Assembly: GCA_965197405.1 (NCBI GenBank)
Contig: OZ240206.1
Location: forward strand, 2,542,001 to 2,606,000
Length of the DNA: 64,000 nt
DNA from: G965197405 sp965197405
Lineage (GTDB): Bacteria; Chloroflexota; Dehalococcoidia; Lucifugimonadales; JAGWBF01
Direction of reading: 5' to 3'
Shown: positions 33,909 through 43,078 of the stretch, piece after piece
Layout of the letters: each line of letters begins with the position of its first letter
Numbering within the stretch: the stretch's first letter is position 1
Program-made: the position numbers and the translations under genes
The notes under the pieces: model-generated
Database searches by the model: none
What the model saw: only the letters and a program-made list of their open reading frames with translations
What the model was told of the DNA's origin: nothing

Positions 33909-35114
33909 ATGAATATGTTGGAAACCTCTATCATATCAACCAGAGGAATGGCCCAGCCTGGAGTCGAGGCAATCACCCCGGAGATAAAGGCGATCGAGGC
34001 TGGGGACACCTACGGCAAGTTCATAATCGAACCGCTGGAAAGGGGCTATGGCATAACCATCGGCAACCCAATGCGCCGTATCCTCTTGAGCTCCGTGGAA
34101 GGCACCGCCATCACATGGGTAAAGATAGATGGCGTTCTGCACGAGTATTCAAGCATTCCCCAGATGAAAGAGGAGGTCATGGAGTTCCTCCTCAATGTGA
34201 AGGGAATCCGTATACGCTCTGCGACGGATAGACCCCACAAGGCTCGTCTCGAAATAAAGGGTGAGGGGAGGGTCTGCGCCGGAGATATAGCTACCTCCGC
34301 AGACTTCGAGATCGTCAACCCGGAGCTCCACCTGGCGACCCTGGACTCGGATGATGCCACCCTCTCCGTGGAGTTCAACGTAGACCACGGGATGGGCTAC
34401 CAGCCTGTTGCCCAGGCGGATGGGCTGGCTGGTCCCCGCATGGGCGTCCTGCCAGTGGACGCCATCTTCAACCCGGTGAGAAAGGTCAACTACACCGTCG
34501 AGAGGACCAGGGTTGGGCACGTCACGGACTACGAGCGTCTGGTCCTGGAGATATGGACTGACAGCACCATCACACCCATGGACGCACTGAAAAAATCGTC
34601 GGAGATACTGGTCAATCACTTCTTCCTCTTCGGCAACCTGGGCCGCGAGATGAGACAAGGGACTGACAGGCCCTCCATAATAGTATCTCCCGAGATATAC
34701 CAGGCCCCCATCGAGAAGCTGGGCCTTTCACCCAGGACCCTCAACTGCCTGAAGCGGGCCCACATTACCAAGGTCGGCCAGGTACTTGAGATGTCTAACA
34801 GCGAGCTTCTCAAGATAAGAAACTTCGGAGAGAAGACCCTTGAGGAGATACTGGGTAAGATGAAGTCCCACGGTATGCTGAGCGAACAGGAGTGGCTCGC
34901 TCGGACTAACGGGCATGGATTCGCCTCCCAGGACACAGACGAAGAGGATACCCTCCAATCCATCGGCATCGGGCCAACCGGGCAAGACCAGGACGAAGGT
35001 GAGGACGAGGATTTCCCGGAATACAAAGATGAGAACGTTGCCCTGGCGGGTGACGGCGAGGACGGAGATGAGGGACTGGATTTCGAGGACGGATTTCGAG
35101 GACGCCGATGGTAG
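33909..35114 (+). CDS. rpoA: RNA polymerase alpha subunit with acidic C-terminal tail
   Basis: 401 residues, against about 315-330 usually. The N-terminal domain has EPLERGYGITIGNPMRRILL near 40-59 and the assembly region. The C-terminal DNA-binding domain has LSPRTLNCLKRAHITKVGQV near 271-290 and RNFGEKTLEEILGKM. After about residue 334 comes a 65-70 residue Asp/Glu-rich tail ending FEDGFRGRRW. The end overlaps rplQ by 7 bases. Confidence 0.95.
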   Translation: MNMLETSIISTRGMAQPGVEAITPEIKAIEAGDTYGKFIIEPLERGYGITIGNPMRRILLSSVEGTAITWVKIDGVLHEYSSIPQMKEEVMEFLLNVKGIRIRSATDRPHKARLEIKGEGRVCAGDIATSADFEIVNPELHLATLDSDDATLSVEFNVDHGMGYQPVAQADGLAGPRMGVLPVDAIFNPVRKVNYTVERTRVGHVTDYERLVLEIWTDSTITPMDALKKSSEILVNHFFLFGNLGREMRQGTDRPSIIVSPEIYQAPIEKLGLSPRTLNCLKRAHITKVGQVLEMSNSELLKIRNFGEKTLEEILGKMKSHGMLSEQEWLARTNGHGFASQDTDEEDTLQSIGIGPTGQDQDEGEDEDFPEYKDENVALAGDGEDGDEGLDFEDGFRGRRW

Positions 35115-35461
35115 AACATCGTGTAGCCGGCAAGAAGCTAGGTAGACCGAAGGACCAGCGTACAGCCCTGCTGCGCTCGCTAACGGCGGAAGTCATACGC
35201 CACGAGCGCGTGGTCACCACCGAGGCCAAGGCCGCGGAAACGAGAAGGGTCGTTGAACGTCTTATAACCCACGGCAAGAAGGGGACGCTCCATCACAGGC
35301 GCTTAGCCGCGGCCCAGGTACCCAACAAGCAGGTGGTAAAGAAGGTCTTCGATGAGTTGGCTGCCAGATATGCCAGCCGCCCCGGAGGCTACACCCGCGT
35401 CATCAAGCTAGGACCCCGCAAGGGAGATGCGGCGCCAATGGCTCTCATTGAGCTGGTATAG
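35108..35461 (+). CDS. rplQ: 50S ribosomal protein L17
   Basis: 117 residues. It has the AGKKLGRPKDQRTALLRSLT start, HERVVTTEAKAAETRRVVER, and the end GDAAPMALIELV. It starts within the rpoA tail. It is the last gene before a 272-base gap holding repeat copy D. Confidence 0.96.
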   Translation: MVEHRVAGKKLGRPKDQRTALLRSLTAEVIRHERVVTTEAKAAETRRVVERLITHGKKGTLHHRRLAAAQVPNKQVVKKVFDELAARYASRPGGYTRVIKLGPRKGDAAPMALIELV

Positions 35462-35566
35462 CGCCCCTGCCCCATCTCAGGGTCTCTTGATTCTCGATGC
35501 TGTCTGGCTGCCGCCGGGCAGGGGTGAGTATGTGCCTTCGCCGCGCTATTCCGAAACGCTCTCCAC

Positions 35567-35714
35567 ACGTCGTTCCGAGCGCAGCAAGGAATCTAAGATG
35601 GCGACTACCAAAAACCGGAATCAAGGCAGCATCGGCCAGAGAAACAGCACAGCCGGGCAGGGCTTCAGACCCCTCGCTTCGCTCGGGGTGACCGGGGTGA
35701 CAATGAAAAGGCCG
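35567..35714. repeat. Intergenic hairpin repeat, family 1 (copy D, reversed)
   Basis: GTCGTTCCGAGCGCAGCAAG then GAATCTAAGATGG on the left and CAGACCCCTCGCTTCGCTCG then GGGTGAC on the right. The orientation is opposite to copies B, C and E. It lies between rplQ and truA and interrupts the otherwise tight cluster. Confidence 0.8.
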
Positions 35715-35733
35715 TGGGAATAGCCCCCCTGGG

Positions 35734-36528
35734 TTGAGTCGGTTGAGAAGATTAGCCCTCGTCCTGGAATATGATGGCAGCAGGTACAAGGGGTTCCAGT
35801 GGCAGACTGGAGTCCCTTCTATCCAGGGCGAGGTCGAGAGGGCGATAAAAGCCCTCACCGGAGAGACCACGAGGGTCGGAGGCGCCAGCCGCACCGATGC
35901 CGGGGCCCACTCCAGAGGCCAGGTGGTGGACTTCCTGACCCAGGCACCTTACGCGGTAGAGACGTTCACAAAGGCCCTCAACCGCTATCTGCCCCGTGAC
36001 ATCAGGGTCAGAGGGGCTTGCGATGTCCCCCCTGACTTCAACTCCAGAAGAGACGCCACTGGCAGGGTATACCGGTACACCCTGCTGAACTCCAAATGGC
36101 CCTCGGCCCTGCTTCGGGACTTCTCTCACTGGGTGGCAGCCCCTCTGGACATGTCAAGGATGAAGGAAGCGGCGGGTCACCTGCCCGGTATCCGTGACCT
36201 TGCAGCTTTCACCGTGCCATTGCCCCCGGAAAAGAGCGCGGTGCGCCGGATTGAGCGGTGGGACGTATGGTGCGAGGGTGAACTGGTGCTGATTGAGGCC
36301 GAGGCCAATAGCTTCCTACCTCACCAGGTCCGCAGGACCAATGGCATCCTGGTGGAGATTGGGCTGGGCAGGTTGCCTTCAGGGGTGATAAAAGCGATAA
36401 TGGATGGTACAATCAAGGGGCTGAATCACAGCCCTTCCCTGCCCGCTAAAGGCCTATGCCTGATGAGCGTGAACTATCCGAAATCACATTTCAGGTTCAG
36501 GAACGAAGAAGGTTATGAAACGGAATAA
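35734..36528 (+). CDS. truA: tRNA pseudouridine synthase A
   Basis: 264 residues. LEYDGSRYKGFQWQ near the start, the catalytic motif GASRTDAGAHSRGQVVDF with its Asp near residue 55, and FNSRRDATGRVYRY. It modifies positions 38-40 of tRNA anticodon arms. The start is TTG; a second TTG at 35743 is an alternative. It overlaps rplM by 14 bases. Confidence 0.94.
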   Translation: MSRLRRLALVLEYDGSRYKGFQWQTGVPSIQGEVERAIKALTGETTRVGGASRTDAGAHSRGQVVDFLTQAPYAVETFTKALNRYLPRDIRVRGACDVPPDFNSRRDATGRVYRYTLLNSKWPSALLRDFSHWVAAPLDMSRMKEAAGHLPGIRDLAAFTVPLPPEKSAVRRIERWDVWCEGELVLIEAEANSFLPHQVRRTNGILVEIGLGRLPSGVIKAIMDGTIKGLNHSPSLPAKGLCLMSVNYPKSHFRFRNEEGYETE

Positions 36529-37000
36529 GACGTACATGGCGAAGCCATCGGAGATGAAACCAAGCTGGCACCTGATAGACGCCACCGGCCAGACCCTGGG
36601 CAGGCTGGCGACTCGCATCTCCCGGACCCTTCAGGGTAAGGACAAGCCTATCTACACCCCCCATACCCTCACGGGTGACTTCATCGTGGTGATAAACGCC
36701 TCCAAAGTCAGGCTCACGGGCCGGAAAGAGATACAGAAGGTCTACTACCGGCACAGTGGATATGTGGGCAACCTCAAGACCGTGGTGCTTCGAGATTTGC
36801 TGGAGACCCACCCGGAGCGAGTGGTCCAGCTGGCCGTAAGGGGTATGTTGCCCAAGACCAAGCTGGGCAGGGACATGTTCAGCCGGCTGAAGGTCTATGG
36901 CGGCGATTCACATCCCCACCAGGCCCAAATACCCGCATCTCCTGGCCGCGAGCACGGGGAGAGCGCAGCCGTCACGAACGGGGATAGCGAAGGGAGGTAA
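36515..37000 (+). CDS. rplM: 50S ribosomal protein L13
   Basis: 161 residues. The KPSWHLIDATGQTLGRLATR start, LTGDFIVVINASKVRLTGRK, and RGMLPKTKLGRDMFSRLKVY are typical. The last ~20 residues (SPGREHGESAAVTNGDSEGR) are extra and look disordered. The start at 36515 has GAAGG directly upstream and overlaps truA. Confidence 0.95.
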   Translation: MKRNKTYMAKPSEMKPSWHLIDATGQTLGRLATRISRTLQGKDKPIYTPHTLTGDFIVVINASKVRLTGRKEIQKVYYRHSGYVGNLKTVVLRDLLETHPERVVQLAVRGMLPKTKLGRDMFSRLKVYGGDSHPHQAQIPASPGREHGESAAVTNGDSEGR

Positions 37001-37008
37001 GCACTATC

Positions 37009-37437
37009 TTGGTGCAGGAAGCTACCCAGCAGCGATACTACTATGGAACGGGCAAGCGCAAGAGGGCCATCGCCAAGGTGAGGCTATACCCGGATACCGG
37101 CCGCGAGGCTGGTATGCCCATCCCCATTCAGGTTAACGGAAAGCCCCTCGACGAAGCTTTCCCCTGGGCTCCCTGGCAGGCAACCGTACGGGACCCCCTC
37201 AGAGTGACCGAGACCCTGGACAGGTTCACCGTGGTCGCTATGGTGCATGGCGGCGGAATATCGGCCCAGTCCCAGGCGGTACGGCACGGCATATCCAGGG
37301 CGTTGGCCCTCTACGACGAGACTTTCAAGCCCGTGCTGCGCAAGTACTCTCTCCTCACTAGGGACGCGAGGATCAAGGAGAGCAAGAAGTATGGGCTGAA
37401 GAGGGCCCGCCGCGCCCCCCAGTACACCAAGCGGTAA
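37009..37437 (+). CDS. rpsI: 30S ribosomal protein S9
   Basis: 142 residues. YYYGTGKRKRAIAKVRLYP at the start, VHGGGISAQSQAVRHGISRA in the middle, and the C-terminal RRAPQYTKR whose last Lys-Arg touches P-site tRNA. TTG start with GGGAGG upstream. It is the last gene of the plus-strand cluster and converges on the SIS-domain gene. Confidence 0.96.
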   Translation: MVQEATQQRYYYGTGKRKRAIAKVRLYPDTGREAGMPIPIQVNGKPLDEAFPWAPWQATVRDPLRVTETLDRFTVVAMVHGGGISAQSQAVRHGISRALALYDETFKPVLRKYSLLTRDARIKESKKYGLKRARRAPQYTKR

Positions 37438-37454
37438 GCCTGTTTCAATATGTC

Positions 37455-38555
37455 CTAGCCCGCATCGGCCAGCCGTCCCTTGATGAAGTCTATGACGGGG
37501 ACCGGAGACGGGTCTACTCCCTGAAGCAGCGCCAGGTAGTAGCTGACGTAGTCGCCCAGGAGGATGGCGCTTAGCATATGGCTGAGGACGCTCTCACCCC
37601 TCCCCTCCAGGACCCGATGGGGTATGGACTCCCTCTCCAGGAGCTCACGGGTGATCTCATAGCGGAGATGCGTTCTGGTATGTAAATACCCGGGCCGCAG
37701 CAGGATAACGAAGGCCCGGCCCTTCACCTCGTCGGGCAGAGCGTATCCCACCACGGAGTTGTGGTGCGCCTCCGGCAGAAGCTCAAAGAAGGCCCAGGCC
37801 TTGGAGTTCTCGTTGAGTTGAGTCTTCCACCTCCGCGCCACGCTGCCGAAAATGCCAGCCCCGTAGATAACTATGAGCCGGCCAAGGGCCTCCGCAGATA
37901 TTTGCTTGGCAGGGTTACTCCGGGAAGGGCTTTCTTCAGCCAACTCTGCCAACAGGGTATCCAGGGTTTTTGTCGCCTCCTCGAAGTCCCTCGTTTTGTC
38001 GGAAATGACCCCCAGCTTCATGGATAGGACCGCGGGCACGATGAAGCTGTAGCCGAGAGCGCTTCGAGGCTCTCCCGCGTATCCTACCCTGAACAGCGGT
38101 ACATTATGCTCCTGCGCCTCGGCGGCAAGGGTCCCGCCGCCGGTGACGGCTATAACTTTAGCCCCCTGGGCGAGGGCCTGTCGGAAGCTGGAAAGGGTCT
38201 CTTCCGTCTCCCCGGAGTAGCTGCAGGCGAACACCAGCGTACCTTCGCTAACGTAGTCGGTAATGCGGTAGTCGCGAGAGACGGCTATAGGGGGCGAGTC
38301 CTCGAGGGATGCCAGGTCCGCCAGAAGGTCGCCTCCAATGGCGGAACCACCCATGCCGGACACCAACACCCGCTCTATTCCGGTATATTCCGCCGGCAGG
38401 TCGAAGGCTAGAGCCTGGTCCCAGGCCTCCCGGCATTGGACCGGAAAATGGCGGAGCCTGTGTCTGAGGCCGGTGGAGTCTATCTTCGGGTAAAGGGATG
38501 GATCATCCAGGGGTTTAGAGCGTTCAGGCCCTTCAGCAGCGGCTTCCTCGACCAT
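37455..38555 (-). CDS. Bifunctional phosphoglucose/phosphomannose isomerase family protein
   Basis: 366 residues with two SIS sugar-phosphate domains. SGMGGSAIGGDLL near 65-77 and ACSYSGETEETLSSF near 112-126 are the phosphate-binding loops. PEAHHNSVVGY near 265-275 carries the catalytic Glu/His region seen in this family. The start at 38555 has AGGGAGGT upstream; an in-frame ATG at 38687 would read through repeat copy J. It interconverts glucose-6-P or mannose-6-P and fructose-6-P and pairs with the mutase upstream. Confidence 0.88.
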   Translation of the reverse strand: MVEEAAAEGPERSKPLDDPSLYPKIDSTGLRHRLRHFPVQCREAWDQALAFDLPAEYTGIERVLVSGMGGSAIGGDLLADLASLEDSPPIAVSRDYRITDYVSEGTLVFACSYSGETEETLSSFRQALAQGAKVIAVTGGGTLAAEAQEHNVPLFRVGYAGEPRSALGYSFIVPAVLSMKLGVISDKTRDFEEATKTLDTLLAELAEESPSRSNPAKQISAEALGRLIVIYGAGIFGSVARRWKTQLNENSKAWAFFELLPEAHHNSVVGYALPDEVKGRAFVILLRPGYLHTRTHLRYEITRELLERESIPHRVLEGRGESVLSHMLSAILLGDYVSYYLALLQGVDPSPVPVIDFIKGRLADAG

Positions 38556-38636
38556 TGGGCGGACCTCCCTGTGGGGAATCGGGGGAAGCCTTGCCAAGGC
38601 CACGTATGAGTATGAAAATGGCGGCTGGACTTTCCC

Positions 38637-38707
38637 ACCGTCACTCCCGCGAAAGCGGGAGTCCAGAAGTGCCGGATAGATTCCCACTTGCGCGGGAAAG
38701 ACGGGTG
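38637..38707. repeat. Intergenic hairpin repeat, family 2 (copy J)
   Basis: CCGTCACTCCCGCGAAAGCG then GGAGTCCAG is a near-perfect hairpin, followed by a degenerate second copy ATTCCCACTTGCGCGGGAAA. It resembles the widespread TCATTCCCGCGAAAGCGGGA repeats of many bacteria. It sits between the isomerase and mutase genes. Confidence 0.8.
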
Positions 38708-38763
38708 AGTATTCTCATGGTAATCGGAGTAGCAGGCTTTCTGAACGGCGCGCGAAGGCTTGC

Positions 38764-40215
38764 TCAGATGTCCAGGAAGGCCTCGGCCCCGTCCAGCAAC
38801 TCTTCCACCCGCTCCGGACTCTCCGCCTCGGCGTATATGCGGAGCAGAGGCTCTGTGCCAGAGAAGCGGACCAGCAGCCAGGCGTTCGATGGGAAGAAGA
38901 ATCTCCGCCCGTCTATGGCGTCGGTGGACGTCACCGGCGTCCCGGCGACCTCGACCAGGTCCCCGCCCTCCAGCCTGCTGAGGAGGCTCTGCCTGGACTC
39001 GGGGGAGAAGGATATATCCCGGCGTTGATAGTGATGAGGCCCCACCACGCTGAACAGGTGGTCCATCAGCTCTGACGGGCGCTTGCCCGTTCTCGCCATG
39101 TACTCCAGCAGTGTGAGGCCGCTCAGGATGCCGTCCCGCTCCGGTATGTGGCCGCGAAAGCCGTACCCGCCGCTCTCCTCGCCGCCGATCAAGGCGTTTT
39201 CCCGCAGCATCACGGGGCAGACGTACTTGAAGCCCACGGGAGTCTCGAAGACGGGCACGCCATAAATCTCGCCCAGCCTGTAGACCATCATGGTCGTGGT
39301 GAGAGACTTCACCAGCGCCCCACTCTCTCCCTTCATCTCCAGGAGGTAGAGGGCCAGCAGGGCAAAGGTCTGGAGGGGAGTGATGAAGGTCCCCTTCTCA
39401 TCTATTATTCCGACCCGGTCGGCGTCGCCATCGAAGGCTATTCCTACGTCCGCTCCCCTTTCCACCACCAGGCGGGAGAGGGATGACAGGTTGTGGGCGA
39501 TGGGTTCGGGTCTCTCCATGCCGGGGAATGCGGGGTTGCGTTCGCCGTTTATCTCCAGCACAGAGGTACTGACGGCTTTCCCGGCGCCGCCTGCAACGTG
39601 CCGGGGCGATAGAAGGGATGGCAGGTAGCCCGCCCCCGCGCCGTGCATCGCGTCCACTACAACGTTGAGGCCGGCCCCGGAGATGGCGTCTAGGTCTACA
39701 AGGCGCGCCATTTGCTCCAGGTACGGTGGCATTGGGTCAATGCCCTGGACGAGGCCCTCATCCCTGGCCTGTTGCAGAGGCATGGAGGCCGCCCCCCAGA
39801 TTTCCGCCTTCTCAATCTCCCGCTCCAGCCGGGAGGTCACCTCGGGAGGCGCGCTTCCGGCGTAGTCGGGCTTGTACTTGAATCCGTTCCACGAGGCCGG
39901 ATTATGGCTGGCGGTTATAATGGAGGCCCCCGCCGCCTTGTGACGCAGGATATTGTAGCTCACCACCGGGGTGGGCGCCGCTCTGCCGGAGAGGAAAGTC
40001 GCGATGCCGTTTCCGGCCATGACCTCGGCGACACGAGCGGCAAACTCCTCCGAGGCGAAGCGAGTGTCGTAGCCAACCACCAGACCCTTATCAGCTATGC
40101 CCTCCTGGCGCAGGTAGTTGGCTACCCCCTGGGCGCAAAGGGCCACGTTGTCGAAGGTGAAGTCCCGAGCGATGAGACCACGCCACCCGTCCGTCCCGAA
40201 CCGGATATTCGCCAT
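38764..40215 (-). CDS. Phosphoglucomutase/phosphomannomutase
   Basis: 483-residue alpha-D-phosphohexomutase. It has FGTDGWRGLIARDFTF at the start, the phosphoserine loop ITASHNPASWNGFK near 99-112, the metal loop FDGDADRVG near 235-243 and the phosphate loop RFSGTEPLLRIYAEA near 455-469. It converts hexose-6-P to hexose-1-P for sugar-nucleotide or polysaccharide synthesis. Sugar specificity cannot be assigned. It starts 29 bases after metK. Confidence 0.93.
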   Translation of the reverse strand: MANIRFGTDGWRGLIARDFTFDNVALCAQGVANYLRQEGIADKGLVVGYDTRFASEEFAARVAEVMAGNGIATFLSGRAAPTPVVSYNILRHKAAGASIITASHNPASWNGFKYKPDYAGSAPPEVTSRLEREIEKAEIWGAASMPLQQARDEGLVQGIDPMPPYLEQMARLVDLDAISGAGLNVVVDAMHGAGAGYLPSLLSPRHVAGGAGKAVSTSVLEINGERNPAFPGMERPEPIAHNLSSLSRLVVERGADVGIAFDGDADRVGIIDEKGTFITPLQTFALLALYLLEMKGESGALVKSLTTTMMVYRLGEIYGVPVFETPVGFKYVCPVMLRENALIGGEESGGYGFRGHIPERDGILSGLTLLEYMARTGKRPSELMDHLFSVVGPHHYQRRDISFSPESRQSLLSRLEGGDLVEVAGTPVTSTDAIDGRRFFFPSNAWLLVRFSGTEPLLRIYAEAESPERVEELLDGAEAFLDI

Positions 40216-40244
40216 TCCCGGACTCCTGCGGGTCCCGTAAGACC

Positions 40245-41498
40245 CTATGCCGATTCGACGTTTTCGCTCTCATCCGACCGGAGGCCGGCCTCAGCCCTCA
40301 GAATGGCCGCCTTGTCCGTGCGCTCCCAGGGCAGGTCCAGGTCATCGCGACCAAAGTGCCCGTAGGAGGCTACATCTTTGTAGATTGGCCTGCTCAGTTG
40401 CAGGTCCTCTATTATGGCCGCGGGCCTCAGGTCGAAGTGCTTCGTCGCCATATCGTGTATTATGCCATCGTCCACTTTGCCGGTGCCAAAGGTCTCGACG
40501 CTTATGGATATGGGCTGGGCCACTCCGATGGCGTAGGACAACAGCACCTCGGCCCTGTCGGCCAGGCCGGCAGCCACTATATTCTTCGCCACGTACCTGG
40601 CGGCGTAGGCGGCTGACCGGTCCACTTTGGTGGGGTCTTTGCCTGAGAACGCGCCGCCCCCGTGCCTGGCTATCCCTCCATAGGTGTCCACCAGTATCTT
40701 CCGCCCCGTGAGGCCCGTGTCCGCCATCGGCCCGCCTATGGCGAAGCGGCCGCTGGGATTGATGAGGATTCTGGTCTGAGAGTCCCGCAACTCTTCGGGT
40801 ATTATGTCCTTTATCACGAGGTTTTCGATGTCTCGCGCCAGCACGTCCGGATGGACTTCAGGGGCGTGCTGGGCGCTCACAATTACCGTGTCAATCCTCT
40901 TGGGGACGCCATAGCTGTACTCGACCGTAACCTGGGACTTGCCGTCGGGTCTGAGATAGGGGAGGAGACCATCCTTCCGCACCTGGGCCAGACGCCGGCA
41001 GAGCCTGTGGGACAGGCTCACAGTTAGGGGCATCAGTTCCGGTGTCTCGTTGCAGGCGAACCCCACCATCATCCCCTGGTCGCCCGCGCCTATGCGGTCC
41101 ATGTCCTCCCTGTTGCTGCTGCTAACGCCCTTCTGCCTCACCTCCAGGGAGCGGCTGACGCCGGAGCTTATGTCCTTGGACTGCTCCTGGATGGAGACCA
41201 CAACGCCGCAGCTCTTGTAATCAATGCCGTAATCGGCGTTGCCATAGCCCGCGTGTCTCAGGGTATCCCGCACTATCAGGGGGATGTCCACATAAGTATC
41301 GGTGGTTATCTCTCCCATGACCACCACGAGGCCGTTGGTGACGCATGTCTCACAGGCGACTCTACCCTCGGGGTCCCTCTCAAGGATAAAGTCGAGGATA
41401 GCATCGGAGACCTGGTCACACAGCTTGTCCGGGTGTCCTTCCGTGACTGACTCCGAGGTCAGCAGGTACTTTGGCGAGTCCGTGAAGCTAAAGGCCAT
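40245..41498 (-). CDS. metK: S-adenosylmethionine synthetase
   Basis: 417 residues. The ATP/metal motif GHPDKLCDQVSDAILD near 20-35, GAGDQGMMVGFACNE near 136-150 and the P-loop-like block GGGAFSGKDPTKVDRSAAY near 278-296. It makes SAM from Met and ATP. It lies 36 bases after ahcY on the same strand, so the two are likely co-transcribed. A GGAGG ribosome site precedes the start. Confidence 0.96.
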   Translation of the reverse strand: MAFSFTDSPKYLLTSESVTEGHPDKLCDQVSDAILDFILERDPEGRVACETCVTNGLVVVMGEITTDTYVDIPLIVRDTLRHAGYGNADYGIDYKSCGVVVSIQEQSKDISSGVSRSLEVRQKGVSSSNREDMDRIGAGDQGMMVGFACNETPELMPLTVSLSHRLCRRLAQVRKDGLLPYLRPDGKSQVTVEYSYGVPKRIDTVIVSAQHAPEVHPDVLARDIENLVIKDIIPEELRDSQTRILINPSGRFAIGGPMADTGLTGRKILVDTYGGIARHGGGAFSGKDPTKVDRSAAYAARYVAKNIVAAGLADRAEVLLSYAIGVAQPISISVETFGTGKVDDGIIHDMATKHFDLRPAAIIEDLQLSRPIYKDVASYGHFGRDDLDLPWERTDKAAILRAEAGLRSDESENVESA

Positions 41499-41534
41499 TT
41501 AACAGGTCCTCCTTATGTATGCTGCATATATGTG

Positions 41535-42806
41535 CTACGTGCCCTCTTCCCAGCTTTCGAGGTAACTCTGCTGCTCGGAAGAGAGAGTATCTATCTCCAC
41601 GCCCATAGAACGGAGCTTGAGGCGACCAACCTCCATGTCCATTTCCTTGGGCACCGGGTGCACCCCCAGGGTCAGGTCGGACTTCCTGTCCGCCAGGTAC
41701 TCCACGCTGAGGGCCTGGTTGGCGAAGCTCATGTCCATAACGCTGGAGGGATGGCCCTCGGCGGCGGAGAGGTTTATGAGCCGGCCCTCGGCCAGGAGGT
41801 AAATCCGTCTCCCGTCCTTGAGGAGGTACTCCTCCACGAAGGGTCGTATCTCCTGCTTCTGGGTGGACATGGCTTCCAGGGTCGGTATGTCTATCTCCAC
41901 GTTGAAGTGTCCGCTGTTAGCCAGAACGGCGCCATCGGACATCACCTTGAGGTGCTCCTGGCCGATGGACTTGAGTCCCCCGGTGACGGTGATGAATACC
42001 TCGCCGGTGCGCGCCGCCTCAACACTGGGCATGACGGCGAAGCCGTCCATGATGGCCTCGAGGGCCTTCACGGGGTCTACTTCGATGACCGTGACGTGAG
42101 ACCCCATGCCCCGGGCCCGCATCGCGACCCCTCTCCCACACCATCCGTAGCCGAACACAACCACCCTTCTGCCCGCCCACAGCATGTTGGTGGCGCGGGT
42201 GATGCCATCCAGCGTGCTCTGGCCGGTGCCATAGCGGTTATCGAAGAAATGCTTGGTATTGGCCTCGTTGACGGCGATTATGGGGTACTTCAGCTTGCCG
42301 TCCTGGGCCATGGCCTGAAGGCGTATGACCCCGGTGGTGGTCTCCTCCGTGCCGCCTATGACGCCTCCAAGAAGCTCCTGACGGTTCCTGTGGAGGGTGG
42401 CAACCAGGTCGGCCCCGTCGTCCAGGGTAATATGAGGTCCATGCTCCAGGGCGGCGTTGATGTGCCGGTAAAACGTCTCGCTGTCCTCCCCCTTTATGGC
42501 GAAGGTGGGTATGCCGTACTCGCTCGCCAGCGCGGCGGCCACGTCGTCCTGGGTGCTCAGTGGGTTGCTGGCGCAGATGGTGACGGATGCGCCGGCATCC
42601 TTGAGCGCCAGGGCCAGGTTGGCCGTTTCCGTGGTGACGTGGAGACAGCCGGATATACGCAATCCCTCTAGGGGACGCTCTCGCGAGAACCTCTCCCTTA
42701 TGAGTCCTATGACGGACATCTCCCTGGCAGCCCATCGGATACGCTTGATTCCATCACCTGCTAGGGACAGGTCTTTGACGTCCCCCAGGCTCGCTTTTGC
42801 TTCCAA
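41535..42806 (-). CDS. ahcY: S-adenosylhomocysteine hydrolase (adenosylhomocysteinase)
   Basis: 423 residues. The NAD-binding segment VVFGYGWCGRGVAMRARGMG near 217-236, the NRYGTGQSTLDGI block near 189-201, and the substrate block TGGLKSIGQEHLKVMSDGAV. It splits SAH to homocysteine and adenosine. TTG start with AGGAGGAG upstream. It adjoins metK, so it closes the methyl cycle together with a methionine synthase not seen here. Confidence 0.95.
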   Translation of the reverse strand: MEAKASLGDVKDLSLAGDGIKRIRWAAREMSVIGLIRERFSRERPLEGLRISGCLHVTTETANLALALKDAGASVTICASNPLSTQDDVAAALASEYGIPTFAIKGEDSETFYRHINAALEHGPHITLDDGADLVATLHRNRQELLGGVIGGTEETTTGVIRLQAMAQDGKLKYPIIAVNEANTKHFFDNRYGTGQSTLDGITRATNMLWAGRRVVVFGYGWCGRGVAMRARGMGSHVTVIEVDPVKALEAIMDGFAVMPSVEAARTGEVFITVTGGLKSIGQEHLKVMSDGAVLANSGHFNVEIDIPTLEAMSTQKQEIRPFVEEYLLKDGRRIYLLAEGRLINLSAAEGHPSSVMDMSFANQALSVEYLADRKSDLTLGVHPVPKEMDMEVGRLKLRSMGVEIDTLSSEQQSYLESWEEGT

Positions 42807-42852
42807 ATAACTCCTCCTCGAGTAATGAACGTTGGGTCTACCTGGACTTCAG

Positions 42853-42990
42853 GGCCTTTTCATTGTCACCCCGAGCGCAGCGAGGGGTCTAAAGTCCCGG
42901 CTGCTGCCGCCGCTTTGATTCCACTTTTTGTTAGGTGCCATTTTAGATTCCTCACTCCGTTCGGAATGACACGCGGCGGGGGTCTGTATT
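42853..42990. repeat. Intergenic hairpin repeat, family 1 (copy E)
   Basis: CATTGTCACCCCGAGCGCAG then CGAGGGGTCTAAAG on the left, and TTTTAGATTCCTCACTCCGT then TCGGAATGAC on the right. It lies in the 272-base gap between the PfkB and ahcY genes. No riboswitch is recognised there. Confidence 0.85.
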
Positions 42991-43078
42991 TACCGCTGCC
43001 TGGTTGGCAGGCCGATAGCGTCGAGGACCGAAAGGCCCTGGGACATGCAGCCCGCTCGGCAGAGCTTCAGCGACGGGG

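Noticed and set aside
42807..43078. SAH or SAM riboswitch upstream of ahcY-metK
   Set aside because: The gap holds repeat copy E and no S-box, SAM-II or SAH core that I can recognise.
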